Assembly (NCBI GenBank): GCA_915066865.1
Contig: CAJZEE010000055.1
Coordinates: 1 to 14,659 of the forward strand
DNA: 14,659 nt
From: an uncultured Veillonella sp.
Lineage (GTDB): Bacteria > Bacillota > Negativicutes > Veillonellales > Veillonellaceae
Direction: 5' to 3'
Below the pieces are notes generated by a model, which ran no database searches, was not told the origin of the DNA, and worked only from the letters and a program-made list of their open reading frames with translations. Position numbers and translations under genes: made by a program. This document shows, piece by piece, positions 7,137 to 14,142 of this stretch; position 1 is the stretch's first letter; every line of letters starts with the position of its first letter.

Positions 7137-7754
7137 TTATTCATATAACCCTATGATAGACGACTCTTTAACATCAAGATCTTTTTCAATGGCATACATC
7201 TTAGATGTTAGTTCTGCTACAAAACTTTCATCTTTAATACCAGATAAATTAATACGCACATTCAAAAAAGCCGATTTCACTGCAGCACGCGCATTAATAG
7301 CCGCAATAATACCATCTGTAATAAGGTTTTGATTCCCCTTACGAGAGGCTAATTCTGCTAAATCAAATATTTGATTCGCTAATTCTCCAATTTCAAAAGG
7401 TACCATAGCAGCATCTTTGTATGCTTGTTGAATAGCAGCTGTACGCGCAGCCTTTTCTTCATCTGTATTCTTTGGCAATCCTAAGGCGTTCATAAAGATA
7501 TTAAATACATCTGCATCAGCTTGAGATAATTCGAGCATGCGCTTGCGAATCGCTTCTGCTTTAGCTTGAAGCTCCTCCATTTCGGTCTGAACCGCTTCAT
7601 AACCTTTTTTACCAAATGTAAGGTTTGCTACCATTTCTGCTAAAGCCGCCCCCGTTGCGGCAGTCAATGCCGCAATAGCACCACCACCTGGCGTTGGCGC
7701 TTTAGAGGCAGTAGCAGCCACAAAATCTATTACTCGTTGTTCTACTAATTTCAT
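7137..7754 (-). CDS. fchA: Formimidoyltetrahydrofolate cyclodeaminase / methenyl-THF cyclohydrolase family protein
   Basis: A 205-residue, all-helical protein of the cyclodeaminase/cyclohydrolase family, equivalent to the C-terminal domain of FTCD. The family enzyme releases ammonia from 5-formimino-THF to give 5,10-methenyl-THF. Visible markers are the folate-binding motif SKAPTPGGGAIAA (residues 18-29) and the segment LSQADADVFNIFMNALGLPK, where Asp80 aligns with the catalytic acid, followed by EEKAARTAAIQ. Length fits the stand-alone form found in purine-fermenting clostridia. The ATG at 7754 has a GAGG 8 nt upstream. It follows fhs by 29 bp and shares its terminator, so the two are one operon: methenyl-THF made here can pass through formyl-THF to Fhs. 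A cyclohydrolase function (serine-cycle FchA) is an alternative. Confidence 0.9.
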   Translation of the reverse strand: MKLVEQRVIDFVAATASKAPTPGGGAIAALTAATGAALAEMVANLTFGKKGYEAVQTEMEELQAKAEAIRKRMLELSQADADVFNIFMNALGLPKNTDEEKAARTAAIQQAYKDAAMVPFEIGELANQIFDLAELASRKGNQNLITDGIIAAINARAAVKSAFLNVRINLSGIKDESFVAELTSKMYAIEKDLDVKESSIIGLYE

Positions 7755-7783
7755 AACATAGCCTCATGTAAAAACACTTTCTA

Positions 7784-9454
7784 TTAGAACAAGCCTTTAA
7801 TTGTGCCGTCTGCTTCGATATCCATATTAAGAGCAGCAGGACGTTTAGGAAGGCCCGGCATGACCATTACGTCACCTGTACGACACACGATAAAGCCTGC
7901 CCCATTAGCAACACGAATATCGGATACAGTAATTGTAAAGCCTGTTGGAGCTCCTAAGAGTGCTGGATTATCGGATAAGGAGTATTGCGTTTTCGCCATA
8001 CATACAGGCAAACGATCAAGGCCCCAATCTGCTAATTGTTTAATTTGCTTTTTCGCTTTGTCCGTAAAGATAACACCATCGCCACCATAAATAGTTTTAA
8101 CGATTTTATTAACTTTGTCCTCTAAACTATCTTCTAACTCATATACGAATTTAGGTGTTGGCTTAGGGCCTTCAAGTAACTCTACAACTTTTTTCGCCAT
8201 ATCAGTGCCGCCTTCGCCACCCTTTTCCCAACATTCATTAAGCTCTACAGGCACGCCAAACTCATCACATAGGCGAGTCAACTCAGCAATTTCTGCATCT
8301 GTATCGCTAGCAAATTTATTGATTGCCACTAATACAGGCACATTGAAATAACGCATGTTTTCAATTGCTTTTTGTAAGTTGCTGAAACCTTTAGTCACGG
8401 CTTCAACATTTTCTGTATTCAACTCTTGTTTTGGTACACCACCATGCATTTTAAGAGCTCGTAATGTAGCTACGATGACGATTGCATCAGGGAAAATATC
8501 GCCGTATCGGCATTTAATATCAAGGAACTTTTCAGCACCCAAGTCAGCGCCAAAGCCGGCTTCAGTAACTACGATATCACCAAGTTTAAGTCCTAGTTTT
8601 GTAGCTACAATGGAGTTACAACCATGAGCAATATTTGCAAATGGACCGCCGTGAACGATAGCCGGTGTATGTTCTAATGTTTGTACAAGATTTGGTTTAA
8701 TAGCATCTTTCATAAGAAGTGCCATCGCACCTTGGCATCCAAGTTGATGAACATAAATAGGATCACCTGCTAAGTTACAACCGATAACGATGCGACCAAA
8801 CCGTGCTTTCAAATCTTCTAAGTCCTTAGCTAAGCAAAGAATAGCCATGATTTCAGAAGCTACAGTAATCATGAAGTGATCTTCTCTAGGGAACCCACAT
8901 ACTTTACCACCGAGTGCAACTGTCACATTGCGAAGAGCACGGTCATTCATATCTAGAACACGAGTCCATGATAATTGACGCAAATCGATTTGCAATTCAT
9001 TTCCTTGATGGATATGGTTATCGATCATAGCGGATAATAAATTGTTAGCCGCTGTAATAGCATGCATATCACCTGTAAAATGAAGATTGATGTCATCCAT
9101 AGGTACAACTTGAGCATAACCGCCACCTGCTGCACCACCTTTAATCCCAAAAACAGGTCCTAAGGATGGCTCACGTAATGTAGCAATTGCATTTTTACCG
9201 ATTTTTTGTAAGCCTTGTACGAGACCAATGCTCGTTGTAGACTTACCTTCCCCTGCTGGTGTTGGCGTAATCGCTGTGACTAGCACCAATTTGCCATCTG
9301 GTTTAGATTCTAAACGACGAATAGCATCAAAAGAAATTTTAGCTTTATAATGACCATATTGTTCAATGTCATCAGGTGTTAACCCACATTTATTGGCAAT
9401 AACCTGAATCTTTTCCATTCTATTCTGTTGGGCAATCTCAATATCGCTTAACAT
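7784..9454 (-). CDS. fhs: Formate-tetrahydrofolate ligase
   Basis: Interconverts formate, THF and ATP with 10-formyl-THF, ADP and phosphate. In purine fermenters it runs toward formate and ATP. The protein is 556 residues, the standard length for this family. It carries the ATP-binding loop TPTPAGEGKSTT (Lys71), followed by TLREPSLGPVFGIKGGAAGG and the MDDINLHFTGDMHAITAANN segment, all hallmarks of formyl-THF synthetase. The C-terminal end has the conserved MPGLPKRPAALNMDI. The ATG at 9454 is preceded by GAGGAGG at about 5 nt; an upstream in-frame extension to 9496 gives a sequence (MLYRFMWPW) unlike the family and has no ribosome site. It is the first gene of the fhs-fchA operon, behind a good promoter and a leader of about 108 nt. 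Confidence 0.97.
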   Translation of the reverse strand: MLSDIEIAQQNRMEKIQVIANKCGLTPDDIEQYGHYKAKISFDAIRRLESKPDGKLVLVTAITPTPAGEGKSTTSIGLVQGLQKIGKNAIATLREPSLGPVFGIKGGAAGGGYAQVVPMDDINLHFTGDMHAITAANNLLSAMIDNHIHQGNELQIDLRQLSWTRVLDMNDRALRNVTVALGGKVCGFPREDHFMITVASEIMAILCLAKDLEDLKARFGRIVIGCNLAGDPIYVHQLGCQGAMALLMKDAIKPNLVQTLEHTPAIVHGGPFANIAHGCNSIVATKLGLKLGDIVVTEAGFGADLGAEKFLDIKCRYGDIFPDAIVIVATLRALKMHGGVPKQELNTENVEAVTKGFSNLQKAIENMRYFNVPVLVAINKFASDTDAEIAELTRLCDEFGVPVELNECWEKGGEGGTDMAKKVVELLEGPKPTPKFVYELEDSLEDKVNKIVKTIYGGDGVIFTDKAKKQIKQLADWGLDRLPVCMAKTQYSLSDNPALLGAPTGFTITVSDIRVANGAGFIVCRTGDVMVMPGLPKRPAALNMDIEADGTIKGLF

Positions 9455-9507
9455 AAAGCCTCCTCGGCACCATGGCCACATAAACCTATATAACAACTAT
9501 TAGATAG

Positions 9508-9517
9508 ACGTATACGT
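9508..9517. promoter_or_regulatory. 10-bp palindrome in the fhs leader
   Basis: ACGTATACGT is a perfect palindrome about 54-63 bp upstream of the fhs start, inside the transcribed leader predicted from the promoter at 9569-9597. It could be a repressor site, but is short. Confidence 0.25.
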
Positions 9518-9568
9518 TTTGTAATATATGTCTACTGTGAATGTATATTTGTACACTTACATTACTCT

Positions 9569-9597
9569 ATTATATGTGAAAGTTTCTCTAATGTCTA
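9569..9597 (-). promoter_or_regulatory. Sigma-70 promoter of the fhs-fchA operon
   Basis: On the minus strand TAGACA (9597-9592) and a perfect TATAAT (9574-9569) are separated by exactly 17 bp. Transcription would begin near 9562, leaving an untranslated leader of about 108 nt. No tetrahydrofolate riboswitch is recognisable in it. Confidence 0.75.
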
Positions 9598-9611
9598 ATA
9601 CTTATGTCTAA
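9591..9611. repeat. Direct repeat overlapping the fhs -35 element
   Basis: The 8-mer ATGTCTAA occurs at 9591-9598 and 9604-9611 (13-bp period); a related ATGTCTA lies at 9528-9534. On the minus strand the first copy contains the -35 hexamer TAGACA. This placement would suit a regulator acting on the operon, though function is inferred only from position. Confidence 0.4.
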
Positions 9612-9671
9612 CAAATTTAGTAATCTATCTAATATATAACAAAACAAGCACAATATATGCAGGTAAGCAAG

Positions 9672-9705
9672 AAAAGGCCCTGACGTAAATATACATCAGG
9701 GCTTT
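9672..9705 (-). terminator. Terminator of the DASS transporter gene
   Basis: A stem pairing AAAGCCCTGA with TCAGGGC-CTTT (one bulged base), with a partly paired AT-rich loop, lies about 25 bp past the transporter stop. It is followed on the minus strand by a short T run (CCTTTTCTT). Confidence 0.7.
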
Positions 9706-9730
9706 CAATATATACCAAATACTTATCTTA

Positions 9731-10999
9731 TTAGAATGGGAATAGGATTGGAAGTAAAATAAGTGCTACGATACTAGATACAACGATAAGTGGTAAACCA
9801 GCTTTCACATAATCCATGAAGCTATAGCCAGCTATGTTGTATACCATAGTGTTGGCAGGCATACCAATTGGTGTTGCATATGCCAAGGAGCTTGCAATTA
9901 CGATAGCTGCAAGAACTGCTTTAGGATCGAAGCCAAGTTGAGAAGCTAGGCTAAGACCGATTGGAACTAGTAAAGCACAAGTAGCTGTATTAGACATAAA
10001 GTTTGTCATAAACACACCAAGCACAAAGATTACTACTAACACAACGATTGGAGATGGGCTTGCTCCAAGACTATTAACAATAATGTCAGCAATTACACTA
10101 CCAGTACCAGTTTTTACCATTGCATCACCGAGAGCCATAGAACCAGCAAATAGCATAATTGTTTTCATGTCGATAGATTTAACAGCTGCCGTTTCGCTAA
10201 TAACATTAGTAGCTACTAAAACAAGCGCACCTATCCAAGCACTTACATAAAGTTTTACACCTAATTGTTTTTCAAAAATCATAGCAACGACTGTCAGAAT
10301 CAATATAATCGCAGCAGTCCATTTCTTCCAAGATGGCACATGACTATAATCATCATTACCTTCAAAAGCACCATCTGGTTGGTGGCTTGGAGCATCTGGT
10401 AAGAAACGTTTACCAATTGTAGCATAGAATATAGTACCTACGATAAGGATTGGTAAGCCTACTAAACCATAATCAAAGAAATTAAAAGAACCTAAGCCTG
10501 CTTGTTGTAATCCTGCTTGAGCAATCATGTTACCAGGAGCACCGATAAGTGAGATATTACCACCCATGGCTGCCGCAAATACGAGAGGCATCAATAACTT
10601 AGTTTGTTTAAAACCACTCTTTTTACAAATACCGATAATTACAGGAATCAGTACAGCAGCTGTACCAGTATTAGATAAGAAGCCAGATAAAACACCTGTA
10701 ATCATCATAACTGCAACGAGCAAGGATGTTTCAGTTTTAGCAAACTTATGAACTACATTACCTACACCTACAGCGACACCTGTTGCAAAGAAAGCTTCAC
10801 CAATTACAAACATGCCCATAAATAGTAAGACGTTTGGATCCACAAAACCTGCGAACGCTTCTTTAGCGGATAATACCCCACTTAAGTGTAGGCCTACTGC
10901 TACAACCATAGCGGTAATAGACAAAGGGATTTTCTCCCACGCAAACATGACGATGGCAAATACCAAGAAGCCAAGAGTTATCATTACACTCGTATCCAT
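9731..10999 (-). CDS. DASS/SLC13-family anion transporter, probably a C4-dicarboxylate or tartrate carrier
   Basis: An inner-membrane protein of 422 residues with about 11-12 helices. It carries two copies of the Ser-Asn-Thr substrate and sodium motif that defines the DASS/SLC13 fold: SNTGTAAVLIP (Ser109-Thr111) and SNTATCALLVP (Ser336-Thr338). Each is followed by its partner loop, IGAPGNMIA (152-160) and TPIGMPANTMVY (376-387). The family includes dicarboxylate, citrate, sulfate and tartrate:succinate transporters such as E. coli TtdT. Its place behind ttdA and ttdB argues for L-tartrate or a related diacid, perhaps exchanged with succinate; this is inference. The start at 10999 has GGGAGGT just upstream. 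A terminator-like hairpin lies between ttdB and this gene, so its expression may be lower than that of the enzyme. Confidence 0.9.
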   Translation of the reverse strand: MDTSVMITLGFLVFAIVMFAWEKIPLSITAMVVAVGLHLSGVLSAKEAFAGFVDPNVLLFMGMFVIGEAFFATGVAVGVGNVVHKFAKTETSLLVAVMMITGVLSGFLSNTGTAAVLIPVIIGICKKSGFKQTKLLMPLVFAAAMGGNISLIGAPGNMIAQAGLQQAGLGSFNFFDYGLVGLPILIVGTIFYATIGKRFLPDAPSHQPDGAFEGNDDYSHVPSWKKWTAAIILILTVVAMIFEKQLGVKLYVSAWIGALVLVATNVISETAAVKSIDMKTIMLFAGSMALGDAMVKTGTGSVIADIIVNSLGASPSPIVVLVVIFVLGVFMTNFMSNTATCALLVPIGLSLASQLGFDPKAVLAAIVIASSLAYATPIGMPANTMVYNIAGYSFMDYVKAGLPLIVVSSIVALILLPILFPF

Positions 11000-11040
11000 A
11001 TATACCTCCCAATACGTGTAATATACCTAAAAAAGGGTAC

Positions 11041-11077
11041 AAAAAAGGAGGATTGTACAAAATCCGTATAATCCCCC
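11041..11077 (-). terminator. Intercistronic terminator/attenuator between ttdB and the transporter gene
   Basis: On the minus strand GGGGGATT pairs with AATCCTCC (8 bp including one G-U), with further pairs in the loop (TAC / GTA), and a run of six T follows at once. It lies 25 bp after the ttdB stop and 41 bp before the transporter start. It may partly terminate transcription so that the membrane protein is made in smaller amounts. Confidence 0.7.
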
Positions 11078-11101
11078 TATTAAGTTAAGCTCACAATGAG
11101 A

Positions 11102-11713
11102 TTATTTAATGAAGCTTACGTGTTTATAAATCTCTTCTAACACTTCTTCTTTCTTCGCATTGTATTCTACTTTTTTATTTTCAAAGTAGTTATTACCGTC
11201 TGCATCAATAGATACGATGAGCGGACCAAATTCTTTAACCTTAAAAGTCCACAAAGTCTCACACATACCTAATTCACGCCAATTAGCAGATTCTACTTTT
11301 TCGACTTCTGTAGCTGCAAGTACGGCATTGCCTGCAGGGAATACACAGTGTAGTGCACCAAAATCTTTGCAGGCACGTGCTGTTTCAGGACCCATACCGC
11401 CTTTACCTACAATGAGACGTACCCCCGTCTTTTTAACAAATTCATATTCGAATTTTTCCATACGCATAGATGTAGTAGGACCTACAGATACAACTTCAAA
11501 TTCATTATCGCTTATAGTGCGAATAATTGGTCCTGCATGAAGTATAGCCCCATCTTTAACATCAACTGGTAGCGTTTTACCTTCTTCTACCACACGACGA
11601 TGGCCCATATCACGACTAGTTGTAATATGCCCAGTCAAATAAATCACATCACCTGACTTAATGCCTTCTAAATCAGATTTTTGAATTGGTGTAGTTAATA
11701 TTTTCTTAGCCAT
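11102..11713 (-). CDS. ttdB: L(+)-tartrate dehydratase, beta subunit (fumarase class I beta family)
   Basis: Beta subunit of an oxygen-sensitive Fe-S hydro-lyase that dehydrates L(+)-tartrate to oxaloacetate. The 203 residues match the E. coli TtdB pattern as I recall it nearly end to end: KKILTTPI at the start, GDVIYLTG, HAGPIxR, VSVGPTTSMRME, VGKGGMGP, ALHxxFPAGxAVLAAT, ELGMxExLW and VKEFGPLIVSID, ending in HVSFIK. The ATG overlaps the last base of the ttdA stop (TAATG), so translation is coupled; GGAG lies about 11 nt upstream. Two-subunit fumarases belong to the same family, so automated annotation may well say fumarate hydratase. The tartrate call rests on the close motif agreement with TtdB and the adjacent DASS transporter. 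Substrate would need an enzyme assay. Confidence 0.85.
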   Translation of the reverse strand: MAKKILTTPIQKSDLEGIKSGDVIYLTGHITTSRDMGHRRVVEEGKTLPVDVKDGAILHAGPIIRTISDNEFEVVSVGPTTSMRMEKFEYEFVKKTGVRLIVGKGGMGPETARACKDFGALHCVFPAGNAVLAATEVEKVESANWRELGMCETLWTFKVKEFGPLIVSIDADGNNYFENKKVEYNAKKEEVLEEIYKHVSFIK

Positions 11714-12615
11714 TATAATGTCACTCCTTTATGAGATTTAACTGTGCAATTACCATCCTTGTCAAAGACGAGAACGCCGCGGCGATGATTCCAACAACCT
11801 ACACTAACAGCACAAGAAATAACAGATGGATGACGTGTACCATGTTCAATATTCACACCTAATACAGTTTTATCCCCACCCATACCTTGAGGTCCAATAC
11901 CAATTTTATTTATGCCATCCTCTAATAATTGTTCCATGTAAGCCGCTTTTTCATTAGGTGCTTTTGAAGATACAGGACGCATTAATGCCTTTTTAGATAA
12001 TCCCGCAGCGGTATCAATAGTTGTAGCAATCCCTACACCTACCAATAGTGGAGGACACGCATTCAAGCCATAGCTTGTCATCAAATCAAGAACAAACTTA
12101 GCAACACCTTCATAGCCTTCGCCTGGCATCAATGTTTTACCGGATCCTGGCAAGGAACAACCGCCACCAGCCATATAAGGGAAGATTTCTACATCATCGC
12201 GACCAGGAATGATATCCCAGTGAATATAAGGTGCAGTGAGGCCAATATTTTTACCAGTATTAAACTCATCAAAAGTTTCTACACAGTTCAATCGTAATGG
12301 AGCCTCTTGTGTAGCCTTATAAGTTGCTTCTCTTAGAATATCTTCTAATTCTCCTAGTAAGGGATAATTAGATCCAACCTTTACCCAAAATTGTAATACA
12401 CCAGTATCTTGACAAGAAGGACGATTAAGCTGAGCTGCTAAATCCATATTGTGTTGCATTGTTTCATAAATAGATTTGGCCATAGGATTTTTTTCATCCT
12501 GTGCCAATTCATGAATTTTTTCTTGTACATCATCAGGCAATACCTTTGCCATATAAGAAATGAAATTAGCTATCTTATTTGTCATTTCTTGTACTTGTTG
12601 TTCCTTCGTACTCAT
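11713..12615 (-). CDS. ttdA: L(+)-tartrate dehydratase, alpha subunit (fumarase class I alpha family)
   Basis: Alpha subunit carrying the catalytic 4Fe-4S cluster. The 300-residue protein has the three expected cysteine ligands: Cys68 in NRPSCQDTG, Cys187 in GLNACPPLLVGVG and Cys274 in VGCWNHRRG, matching Cys71, 190 and 277 of E. coli TtdA by alignment from memory. Other shared segments are KVGSNYPLLGEL, EAPLRLN, FDEFNTGKN, WDIIPGRDDVEI and YMAGGGCSLPG. The start at 12615 (MSTKEQQ) follows GGAGG at a proper distance; an in-frame extension to 12639 lies ahead of that site. It is the first gene of the ttdAB unit and probably read on into the transporter. A fumarase role is the main alternative. 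The regulator gene upstream on the same strand is the likely controller. Confidence 0.87.
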   Translation of the reverse strand: MSTKEQQVQEMTNKIANFISYMAKVLPDDVQEKIHELAQDEKNPMAKSIYETMQHNMDLAAQLNRPSCQDTGVLQFWVKVGSNYPLLGELEDILREATYKATQEAPLRLNCVETFDEFNTGKNIGLTAPYIHWDIIPGRDDVEIFPYMAGGGCSLPGSGKTLMPGEGYEGVAKFVLDLMTSYGLNACPPLLVGVGIATTIDTAAGLSKKALMRPVSSKAPNEKAAYMEQLLEDGINKIGIGPQGMGGDKTVLGVNIEHGTRHPSVISCAVSVGCWNHRRGVLVFDKDGNCTVKSHKGVTL

Positions 12616-12835
12616 CGTAAACCTCCAAATGGACTTCATTATTTAAGACGTGATTATTTATGTTTCGAAACCTTAGCTCCTTTCGATGATTTCATTGTAC
12701 TCTTTTTTTAGGATATAACTATCCAATTTACAAGTTCATTTTCAATGGTAAAAGTCTGTTAAACACATACAAAATTTCCTTAATTATTCTCTTTTAACCC
12801 ATTAAAAAAATACAATTTCACCTATATGATTGTAC
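12616..12835. other. ttdA upstream region with promoter candidate
   Basis: About 220 bp of AT-rich DNA without a gene. On the minus strand a TACAAT -10-like element (12699-12694) lies about 80 nt before ttdA. No good -35 sits 16-18 bp upstream; an inverted repeat occupies that region, which would fit an activator-dependent promoter. The leader also holds the palindrome GTTTCGAAAC at 12662-12671. Confidence 0.4.
12711..12724. promoter_or_regulatory. Inverted repeat upstream of the ttdA -10 element
   Basis: GGATA-4 nt-TATCC forms a perfect 5-bp inverted repeat centred about 21 bp upstream of the candidate ttdA -10, where a -35 would normally be. It is a possible activator or repressor site. 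Confidence 0.3.
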
Positions 12836-12931
12836 AAAAAAAGAGCACTACCATCGGATCGTAGTGCTCTTTCACCATATATTTTAATAGGATTAACAAA
12901 TATACAAAATCACCTAAACCTAATGATTGTA
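12759..12931. repeat. Imperfect direct repeats between the AraC-type gene and ttdA (possible regulator sites)
   Basis: Read on the minus strand, three segments share the core TTGTAT preceded by an AGG(T)GA-like stretch and followed by a T-rich run and TTAA. They lie at 12882-12931, 12792-12834 and, more diverged, 12759-12780. The first two agree over about 45 bp: TACAATCAT, then AGGTGA, TTGTAT, TTAAT and TTAAAA in the same order with small gaps. They flank the regulator's terminator hairpin. AraC-type proteins commonly bind direct repeats, so these may be its operators. Confidence 0.45.
12836..12872 (-). terminator. Rho-independent terminator of the AraC-family regulator gene
   Basis: A perfect 12-bp stem (AAAGAGCACTAC / GTAGTGCTCTTT, 9-nt loop) followed on the minus strand by seven T residues. 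It separates the regulator from the ttdAB unit. Confidence 0.9.
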
Positions 12932-12999
12932 TATCCGCTCAAATTTAATCTCAAAAATATGCAACTATAATCAGTTACAATGGTATATAACAATACCAG

Positions 13000-14028
13000 T
13001 TAATCTTGTAATTTTTTTACAACCATCTCAAGTTGTTCTCTAACGTCATTTAACTTTTGATTAGCCACTTCTAATCTAATCTTATTAGTAGAATCATCTT
13101 GATATGGTAAACAAGATTGTAGTATCTCTATAATATCCTGTTCTTGTGTTGATATAATTTCCTTCCAATCATGTAATTTTGTTTTACGTCCTATTTCGTT
13201 TGCTTGCTTACGATATTCAGATGGCGTGGTATGGAAATGTTTTTTAAAAGCTACATTAAAAGCTTTAATATCCGCAAAACCACAGCTACTTGCAATATGT
13301 GCAACTGCATCATTAGAATTAACTAAACGAACTGTAGCCTCCCTCAATCTTAATCGTAATACATATTCAAGGAAGGAGACACCTAATTGGCGTTTAAAAA
13401 ATTGTGATGTATAGTTCACATTATAGCCACCTATCTTTGCAAGATTTTCTAATTCAATTTTTTGCTGATAATTCTCATCTATATAAGCAATCATTTTATC
13501 GAAGGTGGCTACTGTTATATCGACAGGCTTTGTATGTACATGAATAGATTTAACCTTATTAATTTCTTTATATATATCGCTAACTAAAGATAAATAATGA
13601 TACTCCACATCTAATCGATTAGTAGGACTTTCACCATTCACCATCAATAACATCATCATAGCCGCATGATGACGCAATGTGGTAAAGAAAGAGTTGTACC
13701 GATTACTTTCATCAGAACGTAATACAAATTGATACATTCCAAAGTTAGGATCAAACTGCTGAAAGAAATCCTTTCCGACATGAATAACAAGAGCTGTCGT
13801 ATCTTCTTCCAACGCCAACGTAGCATGACCTACTTGAGGTGAAATGATAATTGTATCAAGCGGTTCCATTGTGAAAACCTCACTATTACAACTCATATCG
13901 ATTCTGCCTTTTAGCAAAATCAAGATTTCTACACCACTATGCCAGTTGTAATGATATGTACTAACCTTGTATATATCACTATTGAAATCTATATGATTGT
14001 GTTTATAGGTATAATGAAAGTAATCCAT
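13000..14028 (-). CDS. AraC-family transcriptional regulator with N-terminal cupin domain and C-terminal extension
   Basis: A 342-residue DNA-binding regulator. Residues about 15-95 form a cupin-type sensor domain (YHYNWHSGVEILILLKGRIDM, PLDTIIISPQVGHA). Residues about 170-275 form the AraC double helix-turn-helix: helix-turn-helix 1 near 191-212 (IELENLAKIGGYNVNYTSQF), helix-turn-helix 2 near 241-264 (AVAHIASSCGFADIKAFNVA), and the closing PSEYR signature at 269-273. About 69 residues then follow, more than most family members have, with a likely amphipathic coiled coil at 318-340. The ATG at 14028 is served by GGGAG 8 nt upstream. The gene ends in its own strong terminator, but it is the nearest regulator to ttdAB and on the same strand, so control of the tartrate genes is a reasonable inference. 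The inducer is unknown. Confidence 0.9.
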   Translation of the reverse strand: MDYFHYTYKHNHIDFNSDIYKVSTYHYNWHSGVEILILLKGRIDMSCNSEVFTMEPLDTIIISPQVGHATLALEEDTTALVIHVGKDFFQQFDPNFGMYQFVLRSDESNRYNSFFTTLRHHAAMMMLLMVNGESPTNRLDVEYHYLSLVSDIYKEINKVKSIHVHTKPVDITVATFDKMIAYIDENYQQKIELENLAKIGGYNVNYTSQFFKRQLGVSFLEYVLRLRLREATVRLVNSNDAVAHIASSCGFADIKAFNVAFKKHFHTTPSEYRKQANEIGRKTKLHDWKEIISTQEQDIIEILQSCLPYQDDSTNKIRLEVANQKLNDVREQLEMVVKKLQD

Positions 14029-14096
14029 CTAGCATTCTCCCGAGTACAACTAATTATGAGGCACATCTTAACGGTTTCATTTTTCAAAGCATATAA

Positions 14097-14130
14097 AAAT
14101 GCATCCCTTCCTAATCCAAGGGATGCATTT
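14097..14130 (-). terminator. Rho-independent terminator of the cupin gene
   Basis: A perfect 13-bp stem (AAATGCATCCCTT / AAGGGATGCATTT) with an 8-nt loop, 12 bp after the cupin stop. On the minus strand it is followed by TTTTTAT. Confidence 0.85.
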
Positions 14131-14142
14131 ATTATGATATAT

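Noticed and set aside
9455..9568. Tetrahydrofolate riboswitch in the fhs leader
   Set aside because: The leader lacks the GC-rich paired elements and conserved loops expected of that class; only short AT-rich palindromes are visible.
12981..12998. Small hairpin TGGTAT/ATACCA just after the AraC-type gene
   Set aside because: Only 6 bp, AT-rich and without a T run; the real terminator is the 12-bp stem at 12836-12872.
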